This document shows, in pieces, positions 10,479 through 22,850 of a stretch of 64,000 nucleotides of DNA; within the stretch, counting starts at the first letter, position 1, and each line of letters opens with the position of its first letter. The stretch comes from Tetracladium setigerum (lineage: Eukaryota > Ascomycota > Leotiomycetes > Helotiales). The stretch covers positions 806,001 to 870,000 of the forward strand of contig PZJY01000003.1 of the NCBI GenBank assembly GCA_031472005.1. The letters are read 5' to 3'. The notes under the pieces were generated by a model. That model was not told the DNA's origin. It did not search any database and worked only from the letters and a program-made list of their open reading frames with translations. Made by a program: the position numbers and the translations under genes.

Positions 10479-11118
10479 TTAATAGCCAGCAATAGCACGC
10501 TCGTCCTTGGTGAGGAAAGGGAATTCTTTTAACCATGCCAGCCCTGGTAGAAGCCACCCCAGCATAGAATACCAAACCCATTCCATGCAATCATTGAACA
10601 CAAGCGTGTCAGCAAAAGTACGCCTGTATCTTTGGGATGTAGAAAAGGAAGTCCAGCCACCCGGTCTGTTGCTTCAAAAAAGGCGCCAAATAGTGGGACA
10701 AGAAGAATAGAAAAAGCAAAGGCCCATGCCCGTCCATGCAAAAGGTCTAAAACACGTTCGTCTGAGGTGAGAAAAAGGTTGTCGAAACCCCTGATCCTGT
10801 GTCAGGTCGTTCGAAGTCGTTCCATAGAGCTTCGCTCTCTGCTGAATCGTGAATATCATCGCTGGAAATATCGTCTGCAACGAAAGCTCCACCTCATGGA
10901 TATTCCCGCAAACCAGTAAGCGCATAGCATCATAGATCCGTATTCTCGCGATATCTTTTTCAGTACTTCCTACAATCACCCCGTCCACTAAATCTCGTAG
11001 AGGGTTGATAGAGACCCATAATAAGCCGAGGTCGTCGATACCGATTGTTGTTGCGAGCTGCTCTGAAACTACCTAGCTGCCCGCAATCGAGCAGTGGTGC
11101 CGAGCGATAAAAAAGCAT
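10479..11118 (-). pseudogene. Broken small membrane-protein gene, unrecognised
   Basis: This begins 30 bp downstream of the GSK-3 stop codon on the same strand. Protein-like sequence runs through three frames. The candidate start (MLFYRSAPLLDCG) switches near 11055 to a frame with IGIDDLGLLWVSINPLRD and IRIYDAMRLLVCGN. Near 10770-10780 (a G4 run) it switches to a frame with DNLFLTSDERVLDLLHGRA and a hydrophobic stretch (FAFSILLVPLFGAFFE). It then switches near 10530 to a C-terminus ending KDERAIAGY. At least three single-base shifts are needed, more than in any other gene here, so either the gene is decayed or its sequence is poor. The family was not recognised; a protein of about 200 residues with C-terminal membrane segments is suggested. 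Confidence 0.45.
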
Positions 11119-11147
11119 CTTGATTTTCAATTGTTTCACGGAGTGAT

Positions 11148-12633
11148 TCAATCCAACCGGGCCATCATCTCCTCCTTGTTCATAGGTGTGAAGTTGTCAA
11201 TATCGAGCCCTCTTGCTGCCAATCCAGCACGAATGTGTTGTGGCACCAATCGGTTGTTGAGATGCGGAGCAATTGACAGCTCTGTTGTGTGTGTGTTAGC
11301 AGAGAATAGAGGGTTGGAGAAAAGGGTGTTAAAAAAAACTCACCATGGCGAGAGAAGTCGAAGAGAACTGGCAAATCCTTCACCGGGCTATTTGGGTGAC
11401 GGGAATCTGGCAGTCTGGTGCTGGGGTCTCGGAGCTCATCAAAGAATGGGTGGACCATGGCATCAATGGCAGAGAGACGCTCGGTGGGCGTGTACTCGAG
11501 CAGACACGAAATCAACTCAATGGCGTTTGCATCAGCCTTGCGGAATACCTTGTTGAACGGGTGTGGCTTGATTTGGGGGAATTTGTGCTCCATGTAATTT
11601 GGGTTCATGGTGCGGATCTGGTCGCGGGTAGGCGTCCCGAGAACTTTGATAATTTCGACCAGCTGGTCAATACCAGATTCACCGGGGAACAGAGGTTGAC
11701 CGAGCATCAATTCGGCCATCACGCAGCCAGTCGACCAAACATCTAAAACAGGGTCAGCATAAGTGGGTTGCAAATGCGGGGTAAAAAAAACCTACCAATC
11801 TTGGTCGTGTAATTTGTTGCGCCGAAAATCAACTCGGGAGCCCTGTAGTATCGAGAGCAGATGTACGAGACGTTGGGCTCATTCTCCACCAAGATCTTTG
11901 CGCTACCAAAATCGCAAAGCTTCAAGATACCCGAACCAGGATCTAACAGCAGATTTTGTGGCTTGATGTCACGATGGCAAATGCCCTGGGAGTGGATGTA
12001 CGCAAGAGCACGGAAGAGTTGATAGATGTAGAGCTTCACCTCAAGGTTGGGCATGGTGGTCTTCATCTTGTTGAAGTATCTGGATGCCCGGTACACGGTT
12101 TCGGGGACGTATTCCTGGACCAGGTTGAGGTAGACTTCATCCTTCTACAGGCCACTCATTAATAGACGGTCAGCGCACATGCAGGGGAAAACTCACTCGT
12201 TCGCCATTGGAGTAGTAGAAGGCCTTGAGCTCGACGATATTAGGGTGACGCACGATGCGCATAATCTGAAGCTCACGGTTCTGCCCAAGTCAGCAAAAGG
12301 GTCACAGTTGCGCTGGCCATCGGATGTAGTACCTTGAATCTCTTGTCCTGCAAAACGCGTTTGATGGCGGCATCCTCGCCCGAGGGGGAAATCTTGGTCT
12401 GGAAAACGACACCGAAAGAGCCGTTGCCGACGATCTTGCACTGGGTATATTGCATCTCTCGAGTTTCGCCCGTCACACCATCTTGAACCTTTTCGCGGAT
12501 AACCTCTGCAGACAGCGACGTTAGTCTCTACTCGACCAATACACCGCACACATAGTTGGCGGAGGATTGTTGTAGAGCGTGACTTACCTCCCATTCTCAA
12601 ACTCGAGAAGGCTGCTGGCCGGTTTTGCGACAT
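11148..12633 (-). CDS. gsk3: Glycogen synthase kinase 3 (GSK-3/shaggy family)
   Basis: A Ser/Thr kinase of the CMGC group, the fungal counterpart of GSK3/Skp1/Rim11. Six exons are seen: 12633-12588, 12505-12333, 12280-12197, 12144-11796, 11742-11344 and 11281-11148. They sum to 1,185 nt (394 residues), which is the family length. Visible kinase motifs are the Gly loop VGNGSFGVVF, the lysine in AAIKRVLQDKRF, the catalytic loop HRDIKPQNLLL, DFGSAK, and the activation loop SYICSRYYRAPE. The last contains the conserved tyrosine that GSK-3 enzymes autophosphorylate. All introns are 52-82 nt with GT-AG ends. The start MSQNRPAAFSSLRMG is in frame and sits in a short first exon. A very long gene-poor, CT-rich (minus-strand) upstream region follows, suggesting a long leader or an extended promoter. 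Confidence 0.94.
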
Positions 12634-13370
12634 GCCTGCGTTCCAACGTTGCTAGTTGCGGGGGGGTGGAGGGGGATTTGAAGGCGAGCGGGGGTTTGAA
12701 GATGGTCGAAGACTTGTCAAAGCTGTCGGTCACAATTGAGAAGAATGAAGATTGATTTGACGAATGTGACGAGAGTGACGCTGCCACCAAGAAAACTTCA
12801 CGGGGAGTTTGGGTGAGGGGGGTTAACGGGAGACGGGGACGGAGAAGAAGGCAAAGGTGAACGAATGGTTGTGAGGCTGGGCTGAAGGTGACAAAAGTCC
12901 AGGAGCAGCAGAAGTGCGGGCGGCGGGTGGTGGTGCGTCGTTGGGAAACGGGTGCGAGCGAGCTACAACAGTAGTGGTGGTATCTGGGAGAGCGTTGTGA
13001 TTCGACGTTTGGAGAGGCTGGTAGGTGTAGGGTTGAGGAATAGTTGTAGTTTGTAGAAGTGAGAGGATCAGGGACGGATTTTGTTTGGTGTTAGAGTAGT
13101 GAGTGGTCGGTCGTGAAGAGGGCGAAGGAGAAGAAAGGTAGAGCTGCTGCTGGATGGACCTGGTGCTGCTGCTACCTACGGCCTCTAGTAGTTTAGGTCA
13201 AGTTCGTTCTCTGTCACGCGCGCTCTCTGAGACGAGCAGTTGGTCCAATTCCGGGGGGCGGTGGGCTAGTTTGCGTCGCAGGGTCACCGTAGTAGGTGGA
13301 GAGAGGCTGCAGCGGAAGCCCTTGGTTGGGACTTGGGACTTGGTCTTGGAGGGGGAGGGGTGAGTAGTGG

Positions 13371-13396
13371 GTGAGTGAGTGAGTGAGTGAGTGAGA
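13371..13396. repeat. (GTGA)n microsatellite
   Basis: About six and a half copies of GTGA lie in the GSK-3 upstream region. They are read directly from the sequence. Confidence 0.9.
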
Positions 13397-14122
13397 GGTG
13401 TGAATGTTCTTGAATGTTATGTTTGTTTTGGTTTTGAAAGATCTCTCGTGGATGGGGGAAAAGATGAAGGAGGCGGCTGTTGGTTGGGCGGGTGATTTGG
13501 TAAGAGGAAGTGTTTGAAGAGGGCGTAGGAAGTTGACTAAGAAGTCGAAGAGAAGAGGGACAAGAAGATGTGACGTTTAGGTGCCGGGAAGGGGGAGAGA
13601 GGAAAGAGAACGAGAGGAAGAGAGCAGGAGACAGAGAAGGGATCGGAGTTGTTGCTGCACCACTAGGACCGTCGATTCTTCACCACAACAGCAAAAGGGA
13701 GACAGCAGCGTCGCCTTCGCTTATGAAATAAATATTGGACCCCTCGATGATGGTGATGATGATTGCATTCAGGTTACTACTCTACCGTTGCATTGCCGGC
13801 GGTACTGTTATTGTACGAGCCTACGAGGACATAAACATAGCAAACACATCACAACATAACCCCAACACAATCTTCGCTTTGGGCAGCAGCCGCTGTGTTG
13901 TGTTGGTCGAGCTTTACCCATTCTTCATTCTTCATTCATCATCAATCCACTACTACTGGCGGTTACTCGGTTGTTTCGGTCGTCAGTCACTTCTCTCAGT
14001 TGGCGGCTTGCCTGCTTGCTTAGCTACTTGTGTTGCTTGATTTGATGCTGCATTGCATTGCTTAGCGCCTTAACCACTTAGCTGCTTGGAGATATGTGTA
14101 GGCAGGTGGTCGTCAATAAAGA

Positions 14123-14144
14123 TAGGTAGGTAGGTAGGTAGGTA
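14123..14144. repeat. (GGTA)n microsatellite
   Basis: About five copies of GGTA (TAGG register) lie in the gene-poor region. They are read directly from the sequence. Confidence 0.9.
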
Positions 14145-17100
14145 CAGTAGTATGTACAGTATGTACCTCGAAGTAGTAGCCTGCGGTTTGCGTGTTATGT
14201 ATAGTATGTGTCCATATTCTTGTCTTGGCTGAGAGTATGCACCGAATAAGAGGTGAGCTAAATCAATATACTGCAAGTGCTGTACAGTACCTACCTACCA
14301 ACAGTAATGCATCCTTTCTTTCGAAATCATATAGCCGAACCCGTTGAGAAGCATCTTAGTACAGTAGTACAGTAGTGAGATTGCTCCGACAAGATCTCCA
14401 GGGTAGGTACACAACGGCTTGAAAGTCAATTCAAGCTCAAGCATGGAGTTGTCCTTCCAAACTAGTTAGTTGCAGTAGATTCACGAAAGTCGCATGGCAC
14501 TTTTAACTCAGAGACAGACAGAGAAGCACCGTAATGTTTGACAATTCGGTTGGTACTACCTCCACACAATACCTCGTCACTTCGACAACTAAACAACCAA
14601 ACTACCGAAATTTTTGATATCTCGGCAACGTGCAGTACTGGACAGGTACAGTACAGTATGTGCAATATCTTTGTGGGCAGAATTGCCTCCGAGGGCGTGA
14701 ACGGCACACACGATGCGGTCGAGATGGGATGCTCCCGAAGCGAGAGACACAACATGAGATTCCTCTACCCTACAGAATTACCTGCCTGCAGTCCAACAAC
14801 GCTCATGGGGGGTCTCGAACCCGGTCGAAAACGTGATGCTTCCCAGATCCGTTGGCTGTCTTTGCTGGCCGCTGTCATAGCCTGCCCCTGGTGGCTGAAC
14901 CTTCTTGGGGATGTGCGCGATTCTATTACTCTTCCCATTGCAGCTCCTGGCATCATGAGACCCCCTTTAGCTTTTTCCCCCATAATAATACGGACGCTCC
15001 CTTATTGATTCTTCGCTTGCTGCTTACACAGCTCACAGCTCACACTACACACACTCACTCACTGCACACAACACACCGGCCGCCGCTAGTTGGGTGATTA
15101 TTATTGAAGAAAAGCATCCCCGGCGTCTCGAGCGCGTGGTGCAGGATGTAGTCGTCAGTTACTTTTCCTTGCGAAGGAGATCGGGGACTTGACGGTGGCC
15201 AAAATGACTGGATCGAGGCGAGCATGCTGGAGGAGCCTGCCTGCATGAAGGTTGGTTGTGCAGCATGCTCAAAGCAGTATGTATGAAGGAGCACTTTGGT
15301 CTTGTTGGTCCTGGTAGGGAATAATGATGAACTGACTACTGAACTCCTGCTGTGTACGGGGTAGGTAGGTACAGTACTGTACTGCACTTTACTGTAAGAA
15401 TCAACCATTATTTTGGACGACTGCAAGTCGTCAGATCCAGACTGTTACACAGCATGTCATCCATCGCCTCACCGACGCCTTGAATCCAAGACATCCGTCA
15501 ACCCACGACGCCCTCGACCGAATATTGATGAGAGTGAGACTTTCGTATCCTATCCCAAGGCACTCCCGCCGTCAACAGTCGTGGTCATTTGATGAAGTAT
15601 GTCCCAACCCATCTCCATCTCCATCCTATCCCATCCCATCTTCCCCTTCTAGCCGAGAGGGGAGCTCCAACAAAACAAATCGAGCTCCACACAACGCCAG
15701 TGGTAGTGGCAAGGAAAATGCACTCCATTAATATCATTCACCAAGCAGCATGACGATCCAGGCGAAATTTCCAAAAAAGAATCCCTGCTCGGCCATCTCA
15801 CCAATCCTCCTCGGGTTGAAAAATTGACAACCCCGTGGTCAACAGTGCGGGTCGGGCTAAGAAAACCCCTGAACAAAGTGTCGTCCACCGGCTGCCCATG
15901 CAACATGATATTTCTGATGCCCATGCAAAGCAAAAGCGCGGCAGATACGAATCAGCAGCCGAGTTATTCTGGTCATCAATCGTCGTCGTCTGTTGCTGGC
16001 TAGGCTGGACTACGGTACTGCACAGCATGGATGGGAAAGGATGCTTGCTGGTGTTGTGCAGAGCCTCGCAAAAAGCAAGCGCCATCTTCTGATCTGATCC
16101 ACCGAGAAGAAATGCCTGGAAAGGTCCAACGGCGGTCGGTCGACATCTTACCAACCTCCTGGATCACCTGCAACATCAGGAGGACCAAACACGAAGTATT
16201 GGCAGAGTTACATCACCTACTGCTATTATTGCCATTACACTCTTGTTGTTGCCATCCTCGGCCGCGGTAATGAGGATTGTCATAGTCGCTCCACCCATTC
16301 ATATGAATCCTCTGCTCCTTCAACCAACGAGCAATGCTCCAACGCTTAAGCCGAGATCAAGGTACCCAGTCTTCATCACAAATCGTTCAGTACCTGCGTC
16401 TTGTGAGATGAACACCCCGTTCTATATCACTTTGCTTGGAGAATTGATTGGCATAGTCTGCCAGCCTTCCCTACTGGTCACAACGCTGAAGGGGCATATA
16501 CAACGTCATTGTCTCTCATCCTTATCTTAAATTTGACGCTTCCCATGCTGCTCCAGAGTTGCTGGATAGCCTCAATTTTAGCGCCGGAAGGGCTCCTCGT
16601 GACGTCTCCTTCGTTGGAGTCTAAGAAATTAGCATACGAGTCTCGATGCTACTATTACTCAGCAACAAGTCATACCCCAAGATCTGATTTCTGAGCTTCC
16701 AGCTTGCAAAAGCTCACCACAACCAAGTATCTCTGGAGTTGTTGTTCTTGAACAAACTCGACAGAAGTAAACCAACCACTATCGGGGATTCATCACGATA
16801 CTACTAGGATATCACATTTTTGAAACCATAGACAAACGCACAACATGTGAGTTGAAAAGATTGAAGGTCCGTGTCCGTACACTCGTCCCAGCCTTGTCTA
16901 TAATTTTCACGTCACAGCGTCGAAAAGAAAAGAATCGGTTTTTCCGAAGTCACACAGAGATTCCAATAAGCAGCCAGTATGCATGGACCTGGGAAGAGTA
17001 CCCGGTGGTTCTCCACGGCCACCAACATGCGCGAGATGTCGGTACCCATATTGCATGTATTGTGACCATCAGCCATCTTTCTTTATGTGGGCTCACATGC

Positions 17101-19086
17101 TAAATTTCTCTCTCAAGAAAAGGGTTGACCCTATTATTCCATCTGCCGTGCAGAGAGACTCTTGTTGCAGTTGTCAAACACTGGAAGATGGAAACTGAGT
17201 CAAGTAACTTTTTATTTTGTCTTCTTTTCGCTACAGGAAGTACTCCAGGGAGAGCAGTACAGTACAGATGCCCAAAAGACCGCAACGAGCCATATATATA
17301 AATATATACAGTACCCATGAACGTATGGTGTGTGCTTACCAAAAAGCAAAGCTACGGACAACCGACAACCTACTCTTTTCCTCTCCAAGGAACTAAAAGG
17401 AGACTGCACACAACGGCAGATCTTAGGGCAAGAAAAAAGAAGCCTAGGAGGAAAGTTGTGGGTGTGGGTGTGTAAGTGAAGGAGGGAGGGGCAGATTCCT
17501 TCCCAAAGTGCAGTGCGGGGTCAAAGGGCAAAAAGTCAATGCTTGCTTGCTTGCTCCGGCTTCCTCCCAGTTCTCTTCTCAAAAATAGTATGAAAGATCC
17601 AGAGAGCAGGGACGGGAGCAATTTAAAAGGGATAAACCAAGATAAAAAGATATTGTACCTACCTATGCAAGAAGAGTAAGGCGATGTTATTCAACAAATC
17701 TGGAAGTAAGCCTAGCGATTCTAGGAAGCCTGATTGGTTGGATATTCTTCGATCAGATATCATATTTCCATTTCGTTGCTTGGAATCCTCCTGCATGTTG
17801 AGGTTATGTAGTGCGTGTCCGTACTGGACTGTGTGAATGTATGTACCGTATCGTATGTACAATACTTGGACGTGCATATATCCAAATTATCGATCTTTTC
17901 AGAATGGATGGGAATAATAATGATAACGAGATGATCTTCTTTTTTCCCCCTTGCCGTCTGGGGATTTCATTACATTTCCTTTTTACTTCAATACTCACGT
18001 TCCTGCCTACTCTATCGTTCCCAAAGATCTCTTCATTATTACTCTTACAGCATTAACAGAAAAAAGACAACAGGATCATCATACATCCTTCCTAAACACC
18101 TCATCGTCACCACTCCTCCCCGCCCGCCACCACCATACAGCAAGCATACACCCACACCCCTTCCAATAATTACTGCACCACACATAATGTAAACATTTCC
18201 CGGCCCATCTACCTTACCTACTTACAGTACTAGGTACCTGCCCTACCCAACCAAATCAAACCAAACCAAACCCAAAGCAGCGATTATGAGAAGCAAAATA
18301 TATGTATATACATATCATATCTCTCCCCTCGCCTCTCTCGCCAATCGTGTAGTATGCACATTGCATTTTTCCCCAGTCCCAGTCCCAGTCCGAGTCCTAG
18401 TCCCTGTACATCCATCCATCCATCTTACATACAAACATGTAGGGAAAAAAAGGCAAAAGGCAAAAAAAGGCACACTACTGTCGCATCACTCTATCCCTTC
18501 CCGTTCCCGCCGCTCGCTCGCTTGGGAGATCAGAAGAAGGCAAAAAAAAAATAAGAACTGCATGCGTACGTGCGTATGTGTGCGTGCATTTTTAATATGA
18601 GGGAATATCCATCCATTCAACCCATCCTTTCGAGCCTTTCGAGCCATTTAATTTTTATTCATTTTTTGGGCTAGAGAAACTGTAGAAGAAGAAGAAAAGT
18701 TCCTCAACAAATTAACAACGAATGGCTTTTGCTCTTAAGTGCTACCTACGTACTGGGTTGGACTATTGGGCTGGGTATCTTTTGCCTTTGCCTTTTGCCA
18801 CCACCATATGCATACCTACCTTACCCTTCATGCATCAACTACTGATCTGCAATTGTTGAATTCCAATTATTTTTTCTTCGAAATTGAAACAATGGGGTTT
18901 CATGATAAGAGTTTTTTCTATCTTCTTCAACAGATTGTTAATTTTTATTACCTTTTTGGTCTGGATAACCGTAATTTGACTGCTGGTTTCAATTGCTCCT
19001 CCATCTTTCTTTTCACGACAGTAAATCTTGTAAACACCTTGGGAAGATTCTAAATGATTGGTAATGAGGACGAGTTTATTTCCTGT

Positions 19087-20177
19087 TCAAATGCTCTGAA
19101 TCCATAATAGATTGACAACTCCAGCGTCCTCGGTGCCCTCGCCGCCTTCGTCCAAGAACCCGAGCCCTTTGAGAGCGGAGTCGACCTTCTGTGGATGATC
19201 TGGGATACAAAATGAAGGAAGCCAGAAGTATTCTCCTCTGTTGTTGGGGATCCTTGATTACTGAAACTGTGTTTGGGGATGAAAAGGCTGCTGCTCGAAT
19301 AATGACGGACCGTATAATAATCGCGAGAGATGAGTTCCAACCTTTCTACCCATTCCATAAGGAAAATTCGCATGAACATACCCCGTTGCCAGTCCGACAG
19401 AAGCGAAAGGCTCATCCATTAGATGCCATACCAAAACATCCACCGCATTCTCCTTCGATTCTTTGCGCGTCGTATGGATTAAGCCCTTGTAAGCAAGGGA
19501 TGTGGCATTGTATTGTCCAATTTCTCCAAGCCTGCCCAACGCTTCGCTTCTATCATAATCAATAGATTTGTTGCCATCAATTTTTCAGTTGCGCTCTCAT
19601 GCCTGTTGATGCCAAACGCTGTAATCAGAAAGTTCCAATAGGATATTTGTCTTGCCTTCCTGCGTAAACAACCTGGAAATTTTGCTAACGCCATCTCTTG
19701 CAGTAGCTCAAGCTTAGCTAGGTCGTCTGGCTTGGTTACGTGTCCTTGTATGTAATGGGAGGGAGGAAGGATGTTTCTTTGTGATGATGGAGTTGCTCGG
19801 GAGACTGGAATGATCCCTTATCTTCCGCGTACAAGAAGTAGATGAGGATGTGATCTGGGCCGGTTCGGGAGAAAGCTTCGTTGTTCAACTCGGAAGTGTT
19901 TGTTACGAAAAAGACTCTATCAATGTTAACCTTCAAGTACTCTACTAAGGTATTGGTGTACACTTTATCTCTGGAAATGTATTTGAGGTGCCTTCGGTCA
20001 GACCAAAGAGTCGTAAAGCTTTGAGGTTACGCTTGAGGGACGATGGAGCCAGCTTAAAGTGCAAGCTTCTTCTTGTTGAGTATATCAAATATAGCGAAGC
20101 CCTACTGTTTTCAAACTGGTTGGGACAGGCTTCCGTTCACGAGTTTTTAATTCCTTCCAAGCAGCCCTGTAATCCAT
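19087..20177 (-). pseudogene. Decayed protein-coding gene, family not recognised
   Basis: A chain of protein-like segments in successive frames runs on the minus strand. It starts MDYRAAWKELKTRE at 20177, continues through KLAPSSLKRNLKALRLFGLT, LVEYLKVNIDRVFFVTNTSE and LPPITYKDT, then VTKPDDLAKLELLQEMALAK and GQYNATSLAYKGLIHTTRKE. It ends with EYFWLPSF and LGFLDEGGEGTEDAGVV before a stop at 19087. Stops and frame changes separate the blocks. Introns cannot be used to join all of them, so decay is the simplest reading. A further fragment upstream (20640-20902, -) with SFPMSRLHGISPGTGF could be its original N-terminus, resembling a mitochondrial presequence region. I cannot name the family. Confidence 0.45.
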
Positions 20178-20902
20178 TGGCTTAATATTGAGTAGTTCAT
20201 TTATTTCATTGGCTCGGACTGCTCTTGTTCTCTTCAGAGACACCTTTGCGAGCGGCATTCGAATTGAATATTGGGCGCTTTGGAGAGGGTAAATCTATTC
20301 CTATATTCAGTTAGCCATACTCTGATTTCTTTACGTAGCTGTTAAATGGAGGCAGACCTGGAGGAGTCTTCGGGTTTTTGGGTCCGGGGGCAATTGGAAA
20401 TTCATTTGGGAATTCATCTTTCATGTTGGTGGCATGAGGTGTAAAGAATGATGGTGAATGGCGGAAGTTTCATGCCTACAAGATGGCATGTGATAAAAGC
20501 TCAGAATACTAGCCTTCATCAGTAAGTTTAAGTTACACGAAGTACTTCACCTTTATTTGTCGACTACGGAACCACTGACATACTTCTCGAAACAATTCCA
20601 AGGTATTATTGCTATTTTGGGGGATTTTCCCTCGTCATCCATTATGAGATGAACGCACCTCCTCGCACTCTCTGCAGTCCACCGAGCCTCACATGAGTAA
20701 TATATGACTGTGACATATGGCTTGCGAATCCAGTACCAGGTGATATACCGTGGAGTCTGGACATGGGGAAGGAAAAGGTTCGTGCATAGGTGATGAGGGT
20801 GGCGCTGTGTTGTACTTTGGATCTTCTTCGGGAGTGAATCATTCTTTGGCATTCTTGGAAGAGGAGCGTTGATGACAGTGGCGGATGGCAGTTGGCTTGC
20901 AT

Positions 20903-21656
20903 TTGACCAATGTCATAAGATGACGTTCTTTTAGGCAGGCAATCTGTTCTCGACTATGAATTCGTGAGTAAGTAGTGTAAGAAGAGTCACAAATGCCACA
21001 TTCGCTCGCCTGGGAGAAATGAAGGCCTGACTTGCCTTGATCGTCTAGCTCAACTAAAGTTCCTTGATCTCAAGGCACAGAAAGTATGACGCACGAAGGG
21101 AGGTACTATAATATGTGTGAAATCACAAAGAGGAATGCCGAAAGAACAAAAGGCATTGCACACGTCAGAACGAAAGTGGTACTGGTCAAATCTTCTCTTC
21201 GTTTTGTACAATCACCCCCATATTTTTCGTCTACCCACCATCACCATAACCGATATAATACAACACTGATCCCTACACATTAGCCATCTCATCAACGAGC
21301 TCTGGCCAGGTCCATTACAAATCGCATTTGCCTACCCAGAGCATGCAACGCAACCAAACAAGCAGCAGTGAAACAAACGGACGAAATAAAAGGAAAAGTC
21401 TATGATCATCATCTTATCTCGGGAATACAAGCCCGCCCATCCATCCCCAAATATGCAGACCATTCCAATGTGGCAGAAAACGAGCAGGCGAATCCCCGAG
21501 TGATTTGTAGTAAGACAGGTAATGTTGGAAGAAAGAGGATATTCGGGGTCGCCATCCGATGGTTCAAGATGTGTTTCAATTTACAGGCATATCGTTCCTG
21601 GGATTATATTTGGTAAGAGTGGAGGGGTGGGATTTCGTGTTATTTTCGCGAGTCGA
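20903..21656. other. Intergenic, 3' of TOM40
   Basis: This lies between the decayed gene and the TOM40 stop codon. No supported gene or repeat was seen. Confidence 0.4.
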
Positions 21657-22850
21657 TTAGAACGGGATTTGAGGTGGTGCAGGGGCAGTTCCCAATTCTT
21701 GTTGTTCCTGGAGTTCTTCACTTCCTGCTTCGATTTGGACGGCAAGACCAAGCTTGGCAGATTGCTAGACTATTGTTAGAATTGATACTCGGCCTCACGA
21801 GATGTATCTTACCTTGAAGTGATCCATCTCCGCTGCAAATGTGAGTTGGACTGGTGGCGCAATTCTCTTCTCAAGTAAACAGCTCAACTTTCCGGTTGAA
21901 TCAACTTGTGCCCTGAATGTAGACATGCGGAAATCGTACTTGGCACCAACAGTTGTTACGCCCTCCTTTCTTGCTGGGCCCATCATACCAGCTGGTGCAA
22001 ATTGCATGTTCATGTCAACGCCGGCCTCAACTTTGTCCGACAACCGCTTCCAGAAAGAAGTCTGGAGGGCTCCTCCTGCAGCCAATACACCGCTGGCAAT
22101 CCAGTCACTGCCCTTGTACTTGGCGCTATATGTAATGGCAGTGTCTGGACCTTGCTGCAAGGCTTGACGTTGCCAAACTGCCTCCAAACCAAGAGCAAGG
22201 CTTGGAGTGACGGACTGGAGATAGCTGCCAACAAAGATACCAGTCAATCCACCATCGAGGGCAGATGGATTCAACGCCTTCAAGGAAGCTGTGAAGTCGC
22301 TTCCCACATATTCGTTCTCGACCTGTAGCATGGCTTGGGTTGGGCCAGGGGCGATTTGAATTTGGGTTTTGGTAACGAGAGATGGTGTCCATCTGTAATT
22401 GAATCGAGTAGAAAGCTGTCCTTCATTGTCGACGTTTCCTTGCATAAAGATCTGTTCATGTTAGTAGCCGCAACTAGGATGAAACCTGCAAACTTCGCGC
22501 CGGGCTTGGTGGCATTCATTACACACCTTGCTGGTACCAAACAGAGCTGCAAAGGAGTATGGAGGCAGCCCTTGTGATCCCATAGAGAAGGCATGGGAAA
22601 CTTGGAATAGAGGAGCGTAGCTGAAAGCCTTGGTGAGGTCGGCTCTCAGACCGGAGAAAGTGTAGTTTGTGAGCAGCACATCGCGCTGGACTTCACGAGC
22701 AATATTCTCAACTGTGCCAGGATTCGAAAGACCTAATGCCGCCCGCTTCTCTGAAAAGGATGTGTATGTATCCGACAGAGCGGAGGTGAGGGCGTTGTTC
22801 GACAAGAAGCCAAAAGGGTTTTCCTTTTCCAGCGCAATTGAGGACGACAT
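21657..22850 (-). CDS. tom40: Mitochondrial import receptor TOM40
   Basis: The beta-barrel channel of the outer-membrane TOM complex, through which almost all nuclear-encoded mitochondrial precursors pass. Three exons (22850-22527, 22451-21813, 21764-21657) sum to 1,071 nt (356 residues), close to Neurospora Tom40. Recognisable segments include GLSNPGTVENIAREVQRD, LLTNYTFSGLRADLTKAF, NEGQLSTRFNYRW, GLTGIFVGSYLQ, KYDFRMSTFRAQVDS and the beta-signal-containing end. The last exon ends PAPPQIPF. Introns are 75 and 48 nt. The start MSSSIALEKENPFGFL was chosen over an in-frame ATG 57 nt upstream because it aligns with the usual short N-terminus. The gene is divergent to the PFKFB gene, with a 1.4-kb shared upstream region. 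Confidence 0.95.

Larger units (their letters stand above)
12634..19086. promoter_or_regulatory. Gene-poor region upstream of GSK-3
   Basis: No intact gene was found in about 6.4 kb. Just upstream of GSK-3 (12640-13000) the minus strand is pyrimidine-rich, as in long fungal leaders. Short tandem repeats are a GTGA run (13371-13396), a GGTA run (14123-14144), degenerate CCCAGT units (18373-18405) and CCAT (18409-18422). Many ACAGTAC/GTACAGT and CCTACC motifs are scattered through it. All frames are short and lack splice structure. Confidence 0.45.

Noticed and set aside
14790..14840. T-arm-like sequence (GGGTTCGAGACCC on the minus strand), possible tRNA
   Set aside because: Only three of five T-stem pairs form, and no matching acceptor or anticodon stem is present at the right distance.
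18286..18600. 104-codon frame in the gene-poor region
   Set aside because: Built on simple repeats (CCCAGT and CCAT) and without splice or domain evidence.
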